In this document: one piece after another, positions 33,058-42,018 of the stretch
How the letters are laid out: every line of letters starts with the position of its first letter
How positions within the stretch are numbered: the stretch's first letter is position 1
Source of the DNA: Streptomyces pinistramenti
GTDB lineage: Bacteria; Actinomycetota; Actinomycetes; Streptomycetales; Streptomycetaceae
Reading direction: 5' to 3'
DNA length: 64,000 nt
Assembly: GCF_020564935.1 (NCBI RefSeq)
Contig: NZ_JAJCXB010000023.1
Span: 1 to 64,000 of the forward strand
The notes under the pieces: generated by a model
What the model was told of the DNA's origin: nothing
Databases searched by the model: none
The model's input: only the letters and a program-made list of their open reading frames with translations
Translations under genes and position numbers: made by a program

Positions 33058-34749
33058 ATGTCCCAGAACCATGCTTCCGGCGGGCAGCTGCCCCGCCAGA
33101 TCTCCGACGCCTACGTCGACACCCTCATCGACCTGGACCCGATCACCGGCACCTTCCTCGGCATCGCCGAGAGCTCCGGCAGACTCCCCGATCTGTCGCC
33201 GACCGGCCAGGAGGCGCTGGCCCAGCTCGCCCGTACGACGCTCGACCGGCTCACCGAGGCCGAGGCACTGCCGGGCGCGGACAGCGCAGCCGAGCAGCGC
33301 TGCGCCCGGCTGCTGCGGGAGCGGCTGACCGCCGAACTGGCGGTCCACGAGGCGGGCGAGGGGCTGCGGGCCGTCAGCAATCTGGGCTCGCCGCTGCACC
33401 ACGTACGCGAGGTGTTCACCGTCACCCCGGCCGAGACCGACGCGGACTGGGCGGCCATCGCCCGGCGGCTGCGGGCGGTCCCCGGCGCGCTGGAGGGCTA
33501 CCGCGCCTCGCTCGACGCGGGACTGCGGCAGGAACTGCCCGCGGGCCCGCTCCAAGTGACCACCGTGCTCGGCCAGTTGGACGAGTGGATCGGCACGGAC
33601 CGCAGCTGGTTCGCCGAGTTCGCCGCCGCCGGACCGCAGACGCTGCGCGAGGAGCTGGACGCGGCGGCCGACATCGCGACGGGCGCGCTCGTGGAGCTGC
33701 GGGACTGGCTGCGCACCCACTACGCGCCGGCCGTCGCGGGCGCCCCCGACGTGCTGGGCAGGGAGCGCTACGCCCGCTTCGCGCGCTACTACAACGGCGC
33801 CGACCTCGACCTGGACGAGGCGTACCGCTACGGCTGGTCGGAGTTCCACCGGCTGCTCGCCGAGATGAAGACGGAGGCCGAGAAGGTGCTGCCCGGGGCC
33901 AAGACCCCCTGGGAGGCGCTGGCCTGGCTCGACGACAACGGCGAGACGGTCGAGGGGGTCGAGGAGACCCGGCAGTGGCTCCAAGACCTGATGGACCAGG
34001 CCATCGCGGAGCTGGACGGCACTCACTTCGAACTCGCCGAGCGGGTACGCCGGGTGGAGTCGCGGATCGCGCCGGCCGGCAGCGCGGCCGCGCCGTACTA
34101 CACCCCGCCGTCGCTGGACTTCTCCCGGCCCGGCCGCACCTGGCTGCCGACCATGGGCGAGACCCGCTTCCCGCTGTACGACCTGGTCTCCACCTGGTAC
34201 CACGAGGGCGTACCTGGCCACCATCTCCAGCTGGCGCAGTGGGCGCACGTCGCGGACGACCTGTCGCGCTACCAGACGACGGTGGGCATGGTCAGCGCCA
34301 ACGCCGAGGGCTGGGCGCTGTATGCCGAGCGGCTGATGGACGAGCTGGGCTTCCTCGCCAACGCCGAGCGCAGGCTCGGGTACCTCGACGCGCAGATGAT
34401 GCGCGCGGTGCGGGTCATCATCGACATCGGCATGCACCTCCAGCTGGAGATCCCCGCGGACTCGCCCTTCCACCCCGGCGAGCGCTGGACACCCGAGCTG
34501 GCACACGCCTTCCTCGCGTCCCACTGCAGCCGCCCGGCGGACTTCGTGGAGAGCGAGATCATCCGCTACCAGGGCATCGGCGGCCAGGCGATCGGCTACA
34601 AGCTCGGCGAGCGGGTCTGGCTACAGGGCCGCGAGGCGGCGCGGGCCCGGCACGGCGCGGACTTCGACCTCAAGGCGTGGCACATGGCGGCACTGTCCCT
34701 GGGGTCGCTGGGCCTTGACGATCTGCTCGTCGAGCTGTCCGCGCTCTGA
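33058..34749 (+). CDS. DUF885-family protein (zinc-peptidase-like)
   Basis: 563-residue cytoplasmic DUF885 protein. The metal-binding motif is visible as YHEGVPGHHLQLAQ (HExxxGH), followed about 30 residues later by NAEGWALYAERLMDELGF, which supplies the third ligand Glu; this is the gluzincin-like pattern of the family. It is probably a metallopeptidase or amidase of unknown target. No signal peptide. ATG 33058; a CAAGAT box six bases upstream suggests a leaderless message. Confidence 0.87.
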   Translation: MSQNHASGGQLPRQISDAYVDTLIDLDPITGTFLGIAESSGRLPDLSPTGQEALAQLARTTLDRLTEAEALPGADSAAEQRCARLLRERLTAELAVHEAGEGLRAVSNLGSPLHHVREVFTVTPAETDADWAAIARRLRAVPGALEGYRASLDAGLRQELPAGPLQVTTVLGQLDEWIGTDRSWFAEFAAAGPQTLREELDAAADIATGALVELRDWLRTHYAPAVAGAPDVLGRERYARFARYYNGADLDLDEAYRYGWSEFHRLLAEMKTEAEKVLPGAKTPWEALAWLDDNGETVEGVEETRQWLQDLMDQAIAELDGTHFELAERVRRVESRIAPAGSAAAPYYTPPSLDFSRPGRTWLPTMGETRFPLYDLVSTWYHEGVPGHHLQLAQWAHVADDLSRYQTTVGMVSANAEGWALYAERLMDELGFLANAERRLGYLDAQMMRAVRVIIDIGMHLQLEIPADSPFHPGERWTPELAHAFLASHCSRPADFVESEIIRYQGIGGQAIGYKLGERVWLQGREAARARHGADFDLKAWHMAALSLGSLGLDDLLVELSAL

Positions 34750-34830
34750 GCGACGGGCGGGCCGCCATCGGGGGCGGGTGCGCGGATACCCGTTTGTGGC
34801 CGGCCGCCGCCGTCCGTAGGGTCCGCTGGC

Positions 34831-36252
34831 ATGACGAGGGACATCACGGTGGAGCGACCACTGTTTCTGTTGCCGGCCGATCCGCTGCGGCCGCGCCGGA
34901 CGGATCCGCAGTTCGCCGGTGAGGCCGCAGCGGCGCGGGCGGCCGGCGCGGCGGTCGCGCTCGTCGGCCTGGAGGAGCTGCTCGCCGGGGACACCGAAGC
35001 GGCGGTGGCCCGGGTGCCCCACGGCGCGGGCCCGGCCTGGTACCGCGGCTGGATGCTGTCTGCCGGGCGCTACGCCGAGCTGGCCGCGGCGCTGGCGGAG
35101 CGTGGCCGCACGCTGGTGACGTCCCCCGCCGCGTACCGCACCGCTCATGAACTCCCGGGCTGGTACGGCACGTTCCGCGCGGTGACGCCGGCCGGCCACT
35201 GGCTGCCGTGCCGGCCGGGCCGGGTTCCCTCGGCGGCGGCGCTGGCCCGGCTGGCCGCGCCGTTCGGCGGCCGGCCCGTCGTCGTCAAGGACTGGGTGAA
35301 GTCCCGCAAGCACGAGTGGGACGAGGCGGCCTTCGTCCCGGACGCGTCCGATACCCCGCAACTCGCCGCCGTGGTGGGCCGGTTCATGGCGCTCCAGGGG
35401 GAATTCCTCACGGGTGGTGTGGTGCTGCGCGCCTTCGAGTCCTTCGTCGCGGGCGAGGCGCGGGTGTGGTGGGTGGCCGGGGAGCCGGTGCTGGTCGGCG
35501 CCCATCCCGATACGCCGGAGCTGCTGCCGGTCCCCGACCTGACCTCGGTGGCGCCGGCCGTCGCCGCGCTGGGGCTGCCGTTCGTGACCACGGACCTGGC
35601 GCGGCGCACGGACGGCGGGTGGCGGGTGGTGGAGGTCGGCGACGGGCAGGTCAGCGGGCTGCCCGCGGGGGCGTCGGCGGACCCGCTGTTCGAGGCGCTG
35701 GTGACCGCGGGCGCCGGTTTTCCGCTGACGCTCGCGGCGGGCCGGGTGACGCTGCGGGCGCTGCTGCCGAGCGCGGCGGCGCGGGTGGCGGACGGCGGGT
35801 GCGCGGGCTTCGACTGGATCGACGGCGGGCCGTCGGAGGCCACGTCAGGCGGCGCCGGAATCGTCGTGGCCGCCGCGGTCGCCGGGCGCTACCTGCCCGG
35901 CTGGGGCGTCTTCGTCCTCTCCGACGCCGCCGACGGGAGGGCGCTGGGCAGCATCGGCTTCCACGGCCCGCCGGACGCCGAAGGCCGCGTGGAGATCGGC
36001 TACGACCTGTCCCCTTCGGCCCGTGGCGTCGGCCGGGCGACGGACGCGGCGCGGCTGCTGGCGGGCTGGGCGGCTGCCAGGCCCGAGGTGCGGACGGTGT
36101 GCGCGGCGACCGAACCGGACAACCTGCCCTCGCAACGGGTCCTGGAGCGGGCCGGTTTCCGCCCCGCCGGAATGCGCGGGGAACTGCGGGCCTTCACGTA
36201 CGCCGGGCCCGCGGACGGGCCGAGCGGTGACGATCTGCGGCAGCAGCCGTGA
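34831..36252 (+). CDS. ATP-grasp domain fused to a GNAT acetyltransferase
   Basis: 473-residue two-domain protein. Residues 1-290 resemble an ATP-grasp (DUF4343-like) ligase: VVVKDWVKSRKHEW has the nucleotide-binding Lys strand, and VVEVGDGQVSGLP near 265 carries the metal-binding Glu and Asp. Residues about 305-460 form a GNAT domain (LGSIGFHGPP, EIGYDLSPSARGVGRATDAARL, then TEPDNLPSQRVLERAGF). Such a fusion could ligate and acetylate one peptide-like or amino substrate. TAGGGT lies eight bases before ATG 34831, so the mRNA probably lacks a leader. It is followed by an Lrp gene in the same direction. Confidence 0.83.
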   Translation: MTRDITVERPLFLLPADPLRPRRTDPQFAGEAAAARAAGAAVALVGLEELLAGDTEAAVARVPHGAGPAWYRGWMLSAGRYAELAAALAERGRTLVTSPAAYRTAHELPGWYGTFRAVTPAGHWLPCRPGRVPSAAALARLAAPFGGRPVVVKDWVKSRKHEWDEAAFVPDASDTPQLAAVVGRFMALQGEFLTGGVVLRAFESFVAGEARVWWVAGEPVLVGAHPDTPELLPVPDLTSVAPAVAALGLPFVTTDLARRTDGGWRVVEVGDGQVSGLPAGASADPLFEALVTAGAGFPLTLAAGRVTLRALLPSAAARVADGGCAGFDWIDGGPSEATSGGAGIVVAAAVAGRYLPGWGVFVLSDAADGRALGSIGFHGPPDAEGRVEIGYDLSPSARGVGRATDAARLLAGWAAARPEVRTVCAATEPDNLPSQRVLERAGFRPAGMRGELRAFTYAGPADGPSGDDLRQQP

Positions 36253-36284
36253 CCCGCCGGGGAATTCACTGCTGGACAGCGCCC

Positions 36285-37160
36285 ATGACCGGATATTCCC
36301 CTGATGCCACCGGCCGGCGCATCCTCGACGTCCTGCAGCACAACGGGCGCGCCGGCTACGCCGAACCGGCCCGCGCCGTCGGCGTGTCGGCGAGCGCGGT
36401 CACCGGGCGGGGCCGGCGGCTGGAGGACGCCGGGGTGGTATCCGGCTACGCGGCGGTGGTCGTCCCGGAGCGGGTGGGGCTGCCGGCCCTCGCGTTCGTC
36501 CGGCTGTGCTACCCGAACGGCGGCGACCGGCCCCTGCACGCGCTCCTGGAGTCCAGTCCGGAGATCCCGGAGGCGCACCACGTCACCGGCGACGATCGCT
36601 TCGTCCTGAAGATCGCCGCGCGTTCGACGCGGCATCTGGAGGAGGTCTCGGGCCGGATCGGCGGGCCCGGCGCCGCGACCACCAGCGTCGTGTACTCCTC
36701 CCCGCTCCCCCGCCGCCCGGTCAGCGGCTGGCCTGGCCCCCGGTCCCGGCGGCGCGCTCAGCCGGGCGTCCGGTGCCGGACGGTCGATCCCGACCGGTTC
36801 TTGACGACCTCCAGCTGGGCGGGGATGCGGCCCTTCAGGTCGGCGACGTGGCTGACGATGCCGACGCTGCGGTCGCGTTCGCGCAGCCCGTCGAGGACGT
36901 CGAGCACCTCGTCCAGGGTCTGTTCGTCGAGGCTGCCGAAGCCCTCGTCGATGAAGAGGGTGTCGAGACGGGTGCCGCCTGCCTCGTCGGTGACGACATC
37001 GGCCAGGCCGAGGGCCAGCGCCAGCGAGGCGAAGAAGGTCTCGCCGCCGGAGAGGCTGGAGGTGTCCCGTTCCTGTCCCGTCCAGGCGTCGATGACGTGC
37101 AGGCCGAGTCCGGAGCGCCGGGTGCCGCCGGAGCGTTCGTCGGAGTGCACGAGGGTGTAG
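36285..37160 (+). CDS. Lrp/AsnC-family regulator; frame runs on past the normal end
   Basis: The first about 148 residues are a full Lrp/AsnC protein: helix-turn-helix (ATGRRILDVLQHNGRAGYAE, then VGVSASAVTGRGRRLEDAGV) and the amino-acid-binding RAM domain (VGLPALAFVRLCYP...AHHVTGDDRFVLKIAARSTR), ending SSPLPRRP at about 36720. Family members stop within a few residues of this point, but here no stop occurs until 37160, antisense through the end of sbcC. A lost stop or a small frameshift near 36725 is likely. The functional part is 36285 to about 36730. It follows the ATP-grasp gene by 32 bases and may regulate amino acid genes. Confidence 0.65.
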   Translation: MTGYSPDATGRRILDVLQHNGRAGYAEPARAVGVSASAVTGRGRRLEDAGVVSGYAAVVVPERVGLPALAFVRLCYPNGGDRPLHALLESSPEIPEAHHVTGDDRFVLKIAARSTRHLEEVSGRIGGPGAATTSVVYSSPLPRRPVSGWPGPRSRRRAQPGVRCRTVDPDRFLTTSSWAGMRPFRSATWLTMPTLRSRSRSPSRTSSTSSRVCSSRLPKPSSMKRVSRRVPPASSVTTSARPRASASEAKKVSPPERLEVSRSCPVQASMTCRPSPERRVPPERSSECTRV

Positions 37161-39925
37161 CGGCCGGATGACATCTTGTGCAGCCGGGCGCCGGCGGCCG
37201 CGGCGACCTGTTCGAGCCGGGCGGCCAGGACGTACGACTCCAGGCGCATCCGCCGCTCGTTCTCGGCCGAGGTGCCGGAGGTGAGCGTGGCGAGCCGGGC
37301 GATGAGGTCGTAGTCGGCGCGCAGCGGGGCCAGTTGGCGGGTGTCGGCGGTGGCCCGTGCGGAGAGCCGGTCCAGTTCGGTGCAGCGGTCGCGGGCGGCC
37401 TCGTACGCCGCCGCGGCGGCCCGCAGCCGGTGGCCCGCGCGTTCCAGTGCGGCGCGCGCGGTGTCCGGGTCCGCGGCGGGCAGGGCGGCCGCTGCGCCGC
37501 TGTGCGGGTCGGCCAACTCGGCCCGGACGGCGGCTGATTCGTCCTGCCAGGTGTCGATCCGTTCCTGGAGGGCACGCCATTCGGCATCCGTCAGCTGCGC
37601 GTCGGCCGCGGCCCCGGGAGCGTCGAAACCGGCCCGCCCCGCGGCGTCGGCCAGCGCCGCTTCGGCCTCCTCCAGGCGTGCGGACGCGGCACGGGCCACG
37701 CGGGCGGCCTCCGCGGCATCGGCGAGCTGCGCGACCCTGCTCTCCAGGCGGCGGGCCCGTTCGGCGACGCTCGCACAGTCGCCGCGCGCCTGTGTCAACT
37801 CCTCGTCCAGGGCTGCGTGTTCGCGGTCCAGTGCTTCGCGCTGCGAGGTGCGGGCGGCGGCCCTGCGTTCGGCCTGCTGCTGTGCGGTGCGGCGCCGCTC
37901 GTATTCGTTCTCGGCGCGGTCGAGCGCTTCGCGTGCGGCGTACAGATCGGCGCCCGCCGCGTGCTCGCGCGCATGATCGGCCCGCAACTGCTCGACGTGC
38001 GCGGCGAGTTCACCGGCCGGGGTGTCGCCTGCGGTGGCGGCGGCGCCGGCCAGCGCCTCTTTGACGGCCTGCCGGTGCCGCTCCGCCTCCTGGCGGGACT
38101 CCTCGCAGGTGTGGTGGGCGGCGAGCGCGGCTTCCTCGGCCGCCCGGTCGACGTGCCCGGCGCCGGCGCGGGCGGGCGCGGGGTGCGCGGTCGCGCCGCA
38201 CACCGCGCAGGGGTCGCCGTCGCGCAGCCCGTCGGCGAGTTCGGCGGCAATGCCGCGCAGCCGGCGGTCCTTGAGGTCGAGCCAGTGCTCGTGGGCGGCG
38301 GCCGACCGCTCCCTTGCGGTGAGCAACTCCGCATCGGCGGTGCGGACGTCGGCGGCCAGCCGGTCGCGTCTGCGGGCCGCGTCCAGGCGTTCCCGGGCGG
38401 GGTCGATGCGGGCCCGCAGCTGTTCGGCGCGGGTGGCGGCTTCCTGGGCCGTTTCGATGCGGCGATGGAGTGTCTGGCGGGTGGCGTCCCAGCCGGTGAG
38501 CCATTGTGCGGCGTCAAGGAGCGCCTGGTCGTCGGCGCGTGCCTCGCGGTCGAGTACGGCGCGCTCGGCGGCGATGCCGGCGGCCCGGCGTTCGGCGCGC
38601 CGGGCCGCGGCGAGCGAACCGAGGTCCTCGCGCGAGCGGCGTTCCAGGTCGGCGAGCCGGTCGCCCCCGGCGTCCGCGAGGCCGGGGGCGAGTACGGAGC
38701 GGCAGCGCTGTTCGGCGCGCCTGGCGGTGTCGTGGTCCCGCCGGGCGGCGTCGTGCAGCGCGAGGGCGGGCGCGACGTCGGCGGCCGCCCGTGCGCGCTC
38801 CAGCCGGGTGCGAGCCTGCTCGCACGCGTCGGCCGTGGCGTCGAGCTGCGCGGCGCGGCGGCGGGCGGTGGCGTACCGCTGCTGGAGCCGGTCGCGTTCG
38901 CGTTCCTCGTCGAAGCGTTCCGCTGCCGCCCGCTCCGCCGTCTCCACGGCCCGTACGGCGGCGCCCGCGCCCGCCAGACGTTCCCTGGCACTCGCCCTGG
39001 CGACCGCGGCGCGGACGAGGACGGCCTCGGCGAAGCCCGGCTCCCCCGGGCCCGGCGCGGCTTCGGATGACGGTGCGGCGGCGGTACGGGAGGCCGTGCG
39101 GCCGCCGGCACCGGCCTGGCCCGGGACGCGCGCGGTTGCCGGTTGCCGCGCCCGGCCGCCGGAGCGGTCCCGTGCGGCGGGGTCCGGGGCCACTGCACCC
39201 GGTGCGGGGAGCGACGGGTCGGCGAGGTCGGCGCAGTCGCCCGCCGCCTGGGTGATGCGGTGAGCCAGCGCCAGCAGGCGGTCGTCACCGGCAGCGACCC
39301 GGTCGGCGGCGGCCTTGCGGCGGGCGCCCAGCCGCTCTTCGAGCGCGGCGAACCTGCGGGTGTCGAAGAGCCGGCCGAGCAGCCGGGCGCGGGATTCCGC
39401 GTCGGCGCGCAGGAAACGGGCGAAGTCGCCCTGCGGCAGCAGCACCACCTGGCAGAACTGTTCCTTGCTCATCCCGAGCAGCCGGCCGACCTCCTCACCG
39501 ATCTCCTGGTGGGAGCGGCTGAGCGCCTTCCAGTGGCCCGCCGCGTCGTCCCCGTCCCCGGGTACGTACTCCCGCAGCCGGCTCTGCGCCTTCTCCCGGG
39601 TCGTGCCGCTGCCGCGCTTCTTGGGGCGGGCCTGTTCGGGCAGCCGGGTGATCTCCAACCGGCTTTCCGCAACGGTCAGTTCGAGGACGACCTCGGTGAG
39701 CGTGAACGGGTCGGCGAGGTCGCTGCGGAGCGCCTGGCCGCTCTGCCGCGCGCCCGGCACCGAGCCGTACAGCGCGAAGCACACGGCATCCAGGACGGAG
39801 GTCTTGCCCGCTCCGGTCGGCCCGTGAAGGAGGAAAAGGCCGTCCCGCGAGAGCCGGTCGAAGTCGACGGTCTGGGTGGCGCCGAACGGCCCAAATGCGG
39901 TGACGGCGAGCCGGTGCAGCCTCAT
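36758..39925 (-). CDS. sbcC: Exonuclease SbcC (SMC/Rad50-like ATPase)
   Basis: 1055-residue partner of SbcD in the Mre11-Rad50-like nuclease that trims hairpins and protein-blocked DNA ends. Walker A GPTGAGKT is at 35-42; the Q-loop region QVVLLPQGDFARFLRA follows near 160. Two long Arg/Glu/Ala-rich coiled-coil arms flank a zinc hook CAVC near the middle. The C-terminal part has the ABC signature LSGGETFFASLALALGLADV and Walker B DTLFIDEGFGSLDE. ATG 39925 overlaps the sbcD stop (ATGA). Its 3' end lies antisense to the extended Lrp frame. Confidence 0.93.
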   Translation of the reverse strand: MRLHRLAVTAFGPFGATQTVDFDRLSRDGLFLLHGPTGAGKTSVLDAVCFALYGSVPGARQSGQALRSDLADPFTLTEVVLELTVAESRLEITRLPEQARPKKRGSGTTREKAQSRLREYVPGDGDDAAGHWKALSRSHQEIGEEVGRLLGMSKEQFCQVVLLPQGDFARFLRADAESRARLLGRLFDTRRFAALEERLGARRKAAADRVAAGDDRLLALAHRITQAAGDCADLADPSLPAPGAVAPDPAARDRSGGRARQPATARVPGQAGAGGRTASRTAAAPSSEAAPGPGEPGFAEAVLVRAAVARASARERLAGAGAAVRAVETAERAAAERFDEERERDRLQQRYATARRRAAQLDATADACEQARTRLERARAAADVAPALALHDAARRDHDTARRAEQRCRSVLAPGLADAGGDRLADLERRSREDLGSLAAARRAERRAAGIAAERAVLDREARADDQALLDAAQWLTGWDATRQTLHRRIETAQEAATRAEQLRARIDPARERLDAARRRDRLAADVRTADAELLTARERSAAAHEHWLDLKDRRLRGIAAELADGLRDGDPCAVCGATAHPAPARAGAGHVDRAAEEAALAAHHTCEESRQEAERHRQAVKEALAGAAATAGDTPAGELAAHVEQLRADHAREHAAGADLYAAREALDRAENEYERRRTAQQQAERRAAARTSQREALDREHAALDEELTQARGDCASVAERARRLESRVAQLADAAEAARVARAASARLEEAEAALADAAGRAGFDAPGAAADAQLTDAEWRALQERIDTWQDESAAVRAELADPHSGAAAALPAADPDTARAALERAGHRLRAAAAAYEAARDRCTELDRLSARATADTRQLAPLRADYDLIARLATLTSGTSAENERRMRLESYVLAARLEQVAAAAGARLHKMSSGRYTLVHSDERSGGTRRSGLGLHVIDAWTGQERDTSSLSGGETFFASLALALGLADVVTDEAGGTRLDTLFIDEGFGSLDEQTLDEVLDVLDGLRERDRSVGIVSHVADLKGRIPAQLEVVKNRSGSTVRHRTPG

Positions 39926-41088
39926 CGGGCCACCTCGTTCACTGCGTCATCGAGCCGTACGTCGTCGATCGCCGACCGCAGCACGGCGCGCTCCTGCGCG
40001 TCGGCGGCGCGGCCGGACCGCACGTGTTCCACGAAGTCCTCGGCGATCTCCTGGTCGCTGCGCCCGCGCAGCCGCTGGGCGTACGAGGCGAGCGAACGGG
40101 CGGGCCCCTCGTCGGGATCGAAGACGAGGCTCACGGTGTGCGGGAAGCGCTCGGTGAGGCGGGCCATCGGCTCGTGCGGGCGCACCGGGTCGGTGAGCGT
40201 CGCCTCCACCCAGGCCGCCTCGTGACGGCCCAAGTCCGGGTCGTCCAGCAGGGTTTCGAGCGGGCCACGGATCCGGGCCAGCGGCCGGGGCACCGGGCAG
40301 TCGATCCGTTCGGCGTGCACCGTGCCGTCCACGTCGAGGTCGACGAGCCAGGAGGACTTGCGGTGGGCGGCCTCGGAGAAGGAATAGGCGAGCGGGGAGC
40401 CGGAGTAGCGGACCCGGTCGGTGAGCGCCTGGCAGCCGTGCAGATGCCCGAGCGCCGCGTAGTGCACGCCGTCGAACACGGCTGCCGGGACGGAGGCGAC
40501 GCCGCCGACGGTGAGGTCGCGCTCGCTGTCGCTGACGGCGCCGCCGGTGACGAAGGCATGCGCGAGCACCACGGAGCGCGTCCCGGCCGGCCGGTCGGAC
40601 AGGTCGGCGCGCACCCGGTCCATGGCGGCGCCCAGGACCTCGGCGTGCCCGGCTCGGCGGGCGCCGAGGGTGTCGCGCACCAGGGCGGGCTCCAGGTAGG
40701 GCAGTCCGTAGAACGCCACCGGGCCGTGCGCGTCGTCGAGCAGCACCGGGGTGGCGCAGTGTTCCGGGTCGGTCCGTAGGTGGATGCCGGCCTTCTCCAT
40801 GAGCCCCGAGCCAACACCCAGCCGACGGGCGGAGTCGTGGTTGCCGGAGATCATGACGGTGGGGACGCCGAGGTCGGCGAGGCGGTGCAAGGCACTGTCG
40901 AACAATTCGACGGCGGCCAGCGGCGGCACCGCCCGGTCGTAGACGTCCCCGGCGACGAGCACCACGTCGACGGCGCGATCACGGACCGTCGTCACGAGGT
41001 GATCGAGGTAGGCACGCTGGGCGTCCAGCAGGCTCACGCGGTGGAAGGAACGCCCCAGATGCCAGTCGGAGGTGTGCAGAATCCTCAC
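39922..41088 (-). CDS. sbcD: Exonuclease SbcD (Mre11-like nuclease)
   Basis: 388-residue metallophosphoesterase subunit of SbcCD. The five phosphoesterase motifs are intact: SDWHLGR near residue 9, GDVYDR near 49, GNHDS near 85, AHAFVTG and GHLHG further on. GTG 41088 is chosen because the family starts VRILHTSDWH and a GGAG site lies seven bases upstream; the frame continues upstream without homology. It is the first gene of the sbcD-sbcC operon. A TAAATAT stretch just upstream could be its -10. Confidence 0.93.
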   Translation of the reverse strand: MRILHTSDWHLGRSFHRVSLLDAQRAYLDHLVTTVRDRAVDVVLVAGDVYDRAVPPLAAVELFDSALHRLADLGVPTVMISGNHDSARRLGVGSGLMEKAGIHLRTDPEHCATPVLLDDAHGPVAFYGLPYLEPALVRDTLGARRAGHAEVLGAAMDRVRADLSDRPAGTRSVVLAHAFVTGGAVSDSERDLTVGGVASVPAAVFDGVHYAALGHLHGCQALTDRVRYSGSPLAYSFSEAAHRKSSWLVDLDVDGTVHAERIDCPVPRPLARIRGPLETLLDDPDLGRHEAAWVEATLTDPVRPHEPMARLTERFPHTVSLVFDPDEGPARSLASYAQRLRGRSDQEIAEDFVEHVRSGRAADAQERAVLRSAIDDVRLDDAVNEVAR

Positions 41089-41328
41089 AACAACGCTCCG
41101 ACCTGCATATTTACCGCTCCTCCGCCTCCGCAACCAGCACGGAGCCGGCACGGGCACCGCTGTCAGCACCGACCACGTTAGCGCCGCCCGGCACCGAGCC
41201 CCGCACCGACCTCGGCTTGCCGCCCACCGCGGTAGCCGGCTGACCACATGCCCGGCCGCCGCCCCCGCAGATGCCGACCGCCACACCCCGCCCGCCCCGC
41301 CCTGCATTCCCGCACCCCCTCCACGCGA

Positions 41329-41365
41329 TAGACACTGTCTACACGACCATGGTAGACAGTGTCTA
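41329..41365. promoter_or_regulatory. Two tandem TAGACAnTGTCTA palindromes: TetR operators over the promoter
   Basis: TAGACACTGTCTA (41329-41341) and TAGACAGTGTCTA (41353-41365) are each perfect palindromes about one odd base, their centres 24 bases apart, and are reverse complements of each other. The first could contain the -35 (TAGACA) and the second the -10 (TAGACA), 18 bases apart, with ATG 41365 beginning on the last base of the second. Bound TetR dimers would fully cover the promoter and start. Confidence 0.8.
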
Positions 41366-42018
41366 TGGAAAACGAGAACTCTCTTCGCGAACGGCTGATC
41401 GACGTCGGCGTGAACCTCGTGATGACCGAGGGCTCCGCTTCGCTGGGGCTGCGTGAGATCGCGCGACGGGCGGGGGTGTCGCACGGGGCTCCGCGCCGCT
41501 ACTTCCCCACGCACCACACCCTGCTCTCCGCAATCGCCGGTCGCGGTTTCACGGACCTTGAGGCCCGGCTCGCAGGTGAGATCGGTGGCACGACCTCGGC
41601 GCGCGGCCAGTTGGAGATACTCGGGCGCGCGTATGTCGGCTATGCGCTGGAGCATCGCGGCATGTTCGAGCTGATGTTCCGCCACGACCTCCTCGACAGC
41701 GACACGAACTCATCGGACCGGCCACGGCTGCGGGAGTCGACGCTCCCCGTGTTCCAGCTCCTCGTCGGCCTCGTTGCCAGATGCCGGGCGGAACGCGACG
41801 TCGCGCAGCGGCCGGACTCGCCGGGCCAGGCCGCGACGCCGGACGTGACGGCCGCCGCCCTCTGGTCCAACCTGCACGGCATCGCGCAGCTGTGGGTGTG
41901 GGGCAGCCTGCAGCTCGCCCTCGACGTCCGGCCGGAAGGCGGAGCACCTGACAGCGATCAGCTCGACCGGCTCGTCGCGGCGGCGCTCCACGCTCACCTC
42001 GGGCCGGTGGCCTCGTGA
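41365..42018 (+). CDS. TetR-family repressor of the adjacent MFS exporter
   Basis: 217-residue TetR regulator: helix-turn-helix at about 8-52 (REIARRAGVSHGAPRRYFPT) and a helical ligand domain resembling TetR_C_33-type (WQLWVWGSLQLAL region near 180). ATG 41365 is favoured; GTG 41359 is two codons upstream. Two 13-base palindromes overlap the start, so autoregulation is very likely. Its stop overlaps the MFS start (GTGA). It presumably senses the drug or metabolite exported by the MFS protein. Confidence 0.88.
   Translation: MENENSLRERLIDVGVNLVMTEGSASLGLREIARRAGVSHGAPRRYFPTHHTLLSAIAGRGFTDLEARLAGEIGGTTSARGQLEILGRAYVGYALEHRGMFELMFRHDLLDSDTNSSDRPRLRESTLPVFQLLVGLVARCRAERDVAQRPDSPGQAATPDVTAAALWSNLHGIAQLWVWGSLQLALDVRPEGGAPDSDQLDRLVAAALHAHLGPVAS

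Noticed and set aside
31705..34524. 939-residue minus-strand frame across the epimerase and DUF885 genes
   Set aside because: It is antisense to two clear genes and has low-complexity composition without motifs.
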